Part shown: positions 21,777 to 23,044 of the stretch, piece by piece
Layout: the number at the start of each line of letters is the position of its first letter
Position numbering within the stretch: the first letter of the stretch is position 1
Position numbers and translations under genes: made by a program
DNA from: an uncultured Oscillospiraceae bacterium
GTDB lineage: Bacteria > Bacillota > Clostridia > Oscillospirales > Oscillospiraceae
Assembly: GCA_910589085.1 (NCBI GenBank)
Contig: CAJUSG010000038.1
Coordinates: forward strand, 1-23,044
Length of the DNA: 23,044 nucleotides
Reading direction: 5' to 3'
Notes under the pieces: generated by a model
Database searches by the model: none
Told to the model about the DNA's origin: nothing
Seen by the model: only the letters and a program-made list of their open reading frames with translations

Positions 21777-23044
21777 ATGACAGGAGCAATGTATGCCGCC
21801 ATCGGCGGCCTGAAGTCTCACATGAGCAAGCTGAACGTCATCGGCAACAATGTGGCCAACGTGAACACCTACGGCTACAAGGCGCAGCGGATGACCTTCA
21901 AGGAGTCTATGTACACCACCAGCCGCTCCGGCTCCAACGGCGGCCCCACCGCCGGCGGCAACAACCCCTCGCAGGTGGGCTACGGCTGTTCCGTGGGCTC
22001 AATCGACCTGAATATGTCCCCCTCCACCTACGCCCCCACGGGCTACGGCCTGGACGCCTATATCGACGGCGAGGGCTTCTATATGTTCGGTGACAAGCCG
22101 GGCGCGGGTGAGGTTGGCATTCTGGGCGCCACCGATATGAGCCGGCTGGAGCTGAGCCGGGTGGGCGACCTCTGGATAGACCCGGACGGCTACGTCTGCA
22201 ACCGTGACGGCAAGGTGCTCTACGGCTTCTCCCGGGTGCAGAATCCGAACTATAAGGCCAATCCGACCGATCCCGAATTAGAAGCAGCAAAAAAGGATGG
22301 TATTGATATTACCAGCAAAACAATTGTCAGCACCCAGCTGGCCCCCATACGGGTGCCCCTGTCTGCAGCCGCCCCCACTACAGAGAATGGCGGAATTGAT
22401 GCAAACGGCAGTAAGCAGTGGGAGGAAGGGGAGCCGGTTTACCCCTATTTAAGCAAAGTTGAGCAGGGAGCTGGAGATAACAAAAAAACTTATTATATAA
22501 ACCAATATGCCAAGCCCGGGGATAAAACTGATCTCACGCCTGGCTATGAGCACTCTACAGTGCCTGTCGCTGAAAACACGGACGAGAACAACCCCACCAT
22601 TGACGTGCTCCACATTCAGCTGAAGAGCATGGGCGTGGAGAAGAACGGCGCCATCACCGGCATCGCCGCCAACGGCGAGACCGTGATTCTGGGCTATATC
22701 GCCATCGCCAACGTAGACAGCCCCGACGGCGTGACCCATATCGACGGCCCCTACTACAAGGCCATGGGCGGCGCGGGCAGCCTGCGGGTGTCCGCTCTGG
22801 GCGGCGTGCTCCAGGGCAAGTATCTGGGCAACCAGGTGGCTGAGGACGACAAGGCCCCCGACGCCAACGACGCCATCATGAACGACAAGAGCATCGAGAT
22901 CCGCAAGGGCGGCCTGGAGGCCTCCAGCACCGACGTGGCTACCGAGTTCTCCGAAATGATTACCACCCAGCGCGGCTATCAGGCCAACACCCGTATCATC
23001 ACCGTCACCGACTCCATGCTGGAGGAGCTGGTGAACATGAAGCG
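21777..23044 (+). CDS. flgE: Flagellar hook protein FlgE, cut by the window edge
   Basis: At least 422 residues of the hook protein FlgE. The N-terminal D0 segment is clear (MYAAIGGLKSHMSKLNVIGN, about 5-24, then NVANVNTYGYKAQRMTF), and the C-terminal end (ASSTDVATEFSEMITTQRGY, then ITVTDSMLEELVNMK) is the canonical FlgE close, so only a codon or two are missing. Residues about 158-271 (22250-22590) form an insertion with markedly lower GC (33-40% in some 60-base stretches, against over 60% nearby) and AT-ending codons such as TTA, AAA and GTT. The ATG at 21777 has AAGGAAG (21761-21767) 9 bases upstream; a second ATG at 21789 is possible. Position after flgD and the TIGR02530 gene agrees. Confidence 0.92.
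   Translation, partial: MTGAMYAAIGGLKSHMSKLNVIGNNVANVNTYGYKAQRMTFKESMYTTSRSGSNGGPTAGGNNPSQVGYGCSVGSIDLNMSPSTYAPTGYGLDAYIDGEGFYMFGDKPGAGEVGILGATDMSRLELSRVGDLWIDPDGYVCNRDGKVLYGFSRVQNPNYKANPTDPELEAAKKDGIDITSKTIVSTQLAPIRVPLSAAAPTTENGGIDANGSKQWEEGEPVYPYLSKVEQGAGDNKKTYYINQYAKPGDKTDLTPGYEHSTVPVAENTDENNPTIDVLHIQLKSMGVEKNGAITGIAANGETVILGYIAIANVDSPDGVTHIDGPYYKAMGGAGSLRVSALGGVLQGKYLGNQVAEDDKAPDANDAIMNDKSIEIRKGGLEASSTDVATEFSEMITTQRGYQANTRIITVTDSMLEELVNMK

Noticed and set aside
1..23044. CRISPR array, insertion sequence, prophage, tRNA or rRNA genes
   Set aside because: I looked for regular spaced repeats, transposase or integrase motifs and conserved RNA gene sequences on both strands and saw none.

Overview
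The window comes from a motile, high-GC member of the Firmicutes/Bacillota. The RecD2-type helicase, the FliW-CsrA pair, the Bacillus/Clostridium-like flagellar gene order, strong AGGAGG ribosome sites and GTG/TTG starts all point there. GC content by eye is about 60% in most genes. With small clostridial families such as DUF6809 and DUF378, this suggests an Oscillospiraceae-type gut bacterium (Intestinimonas/Flavonifractor/Oscillibacter-like). The genus is inference; no rRNA or other marker is present.

Layout. Positions 1-124 hold a palindrome-rich intergenic element. Positions 125-4810 are a housekeeping block: a DUF6809 gene (minus) divergent from a small XRE regulator, a COG2426 membrane protein, a one-helix hypothetical protein, recD2, cytidine deaminase and a DUF378 membrane protein. 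A strong hairpin at 4777-4809 separates this block from a minus-strand PilZ gene. The PilZ gene is divergent from everything to its right.

The rest (5669-23044) is two flagellar gene sets placed head to tail. The first is flgM-flgN-flgK-flgL-DUF6470(yviE)-fliW-csrA: anti-sigma factor, chaperone, hook-filament junction proteins and the FliW/CsrA translational switch. A terminator follows csrA. After a 370-base regulatory gap comes flgB-flgC-fliE-fliF-fliG-fliH-fliI-fliJ-unknown-fliK-flgD-TIGR02530-flgE: rod, MS ring, switch, export ATPase complex, hook-length control, hook cap and hook. flgE runs off the right edge, probably only a codon or two before its stop.

The most interesting signals are unusual details on this otherwise standard operon. 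FlgK, FlgL and FlgE each carry a long internal insertion with lower GC and different codon choice, and the FlgL insertion contains a degenerate KPxW / QxWxxY repeat. An unrecognised 170-aa protein sits between fliJ and fliK. Hairpins exposing GGA in their loops lie just upstream of flgC and of the TIGR02530 gene and could be CsrA sites. A strong intrinsic terminator lies inside the first operon just before fliW-csrA. The flgB leader holds a perfect 12-bp palindrome inside a promoter-like element. I found no CRISPR array, insertion sequence, tRNA or rRNA, and no clearly new multi-gene system.
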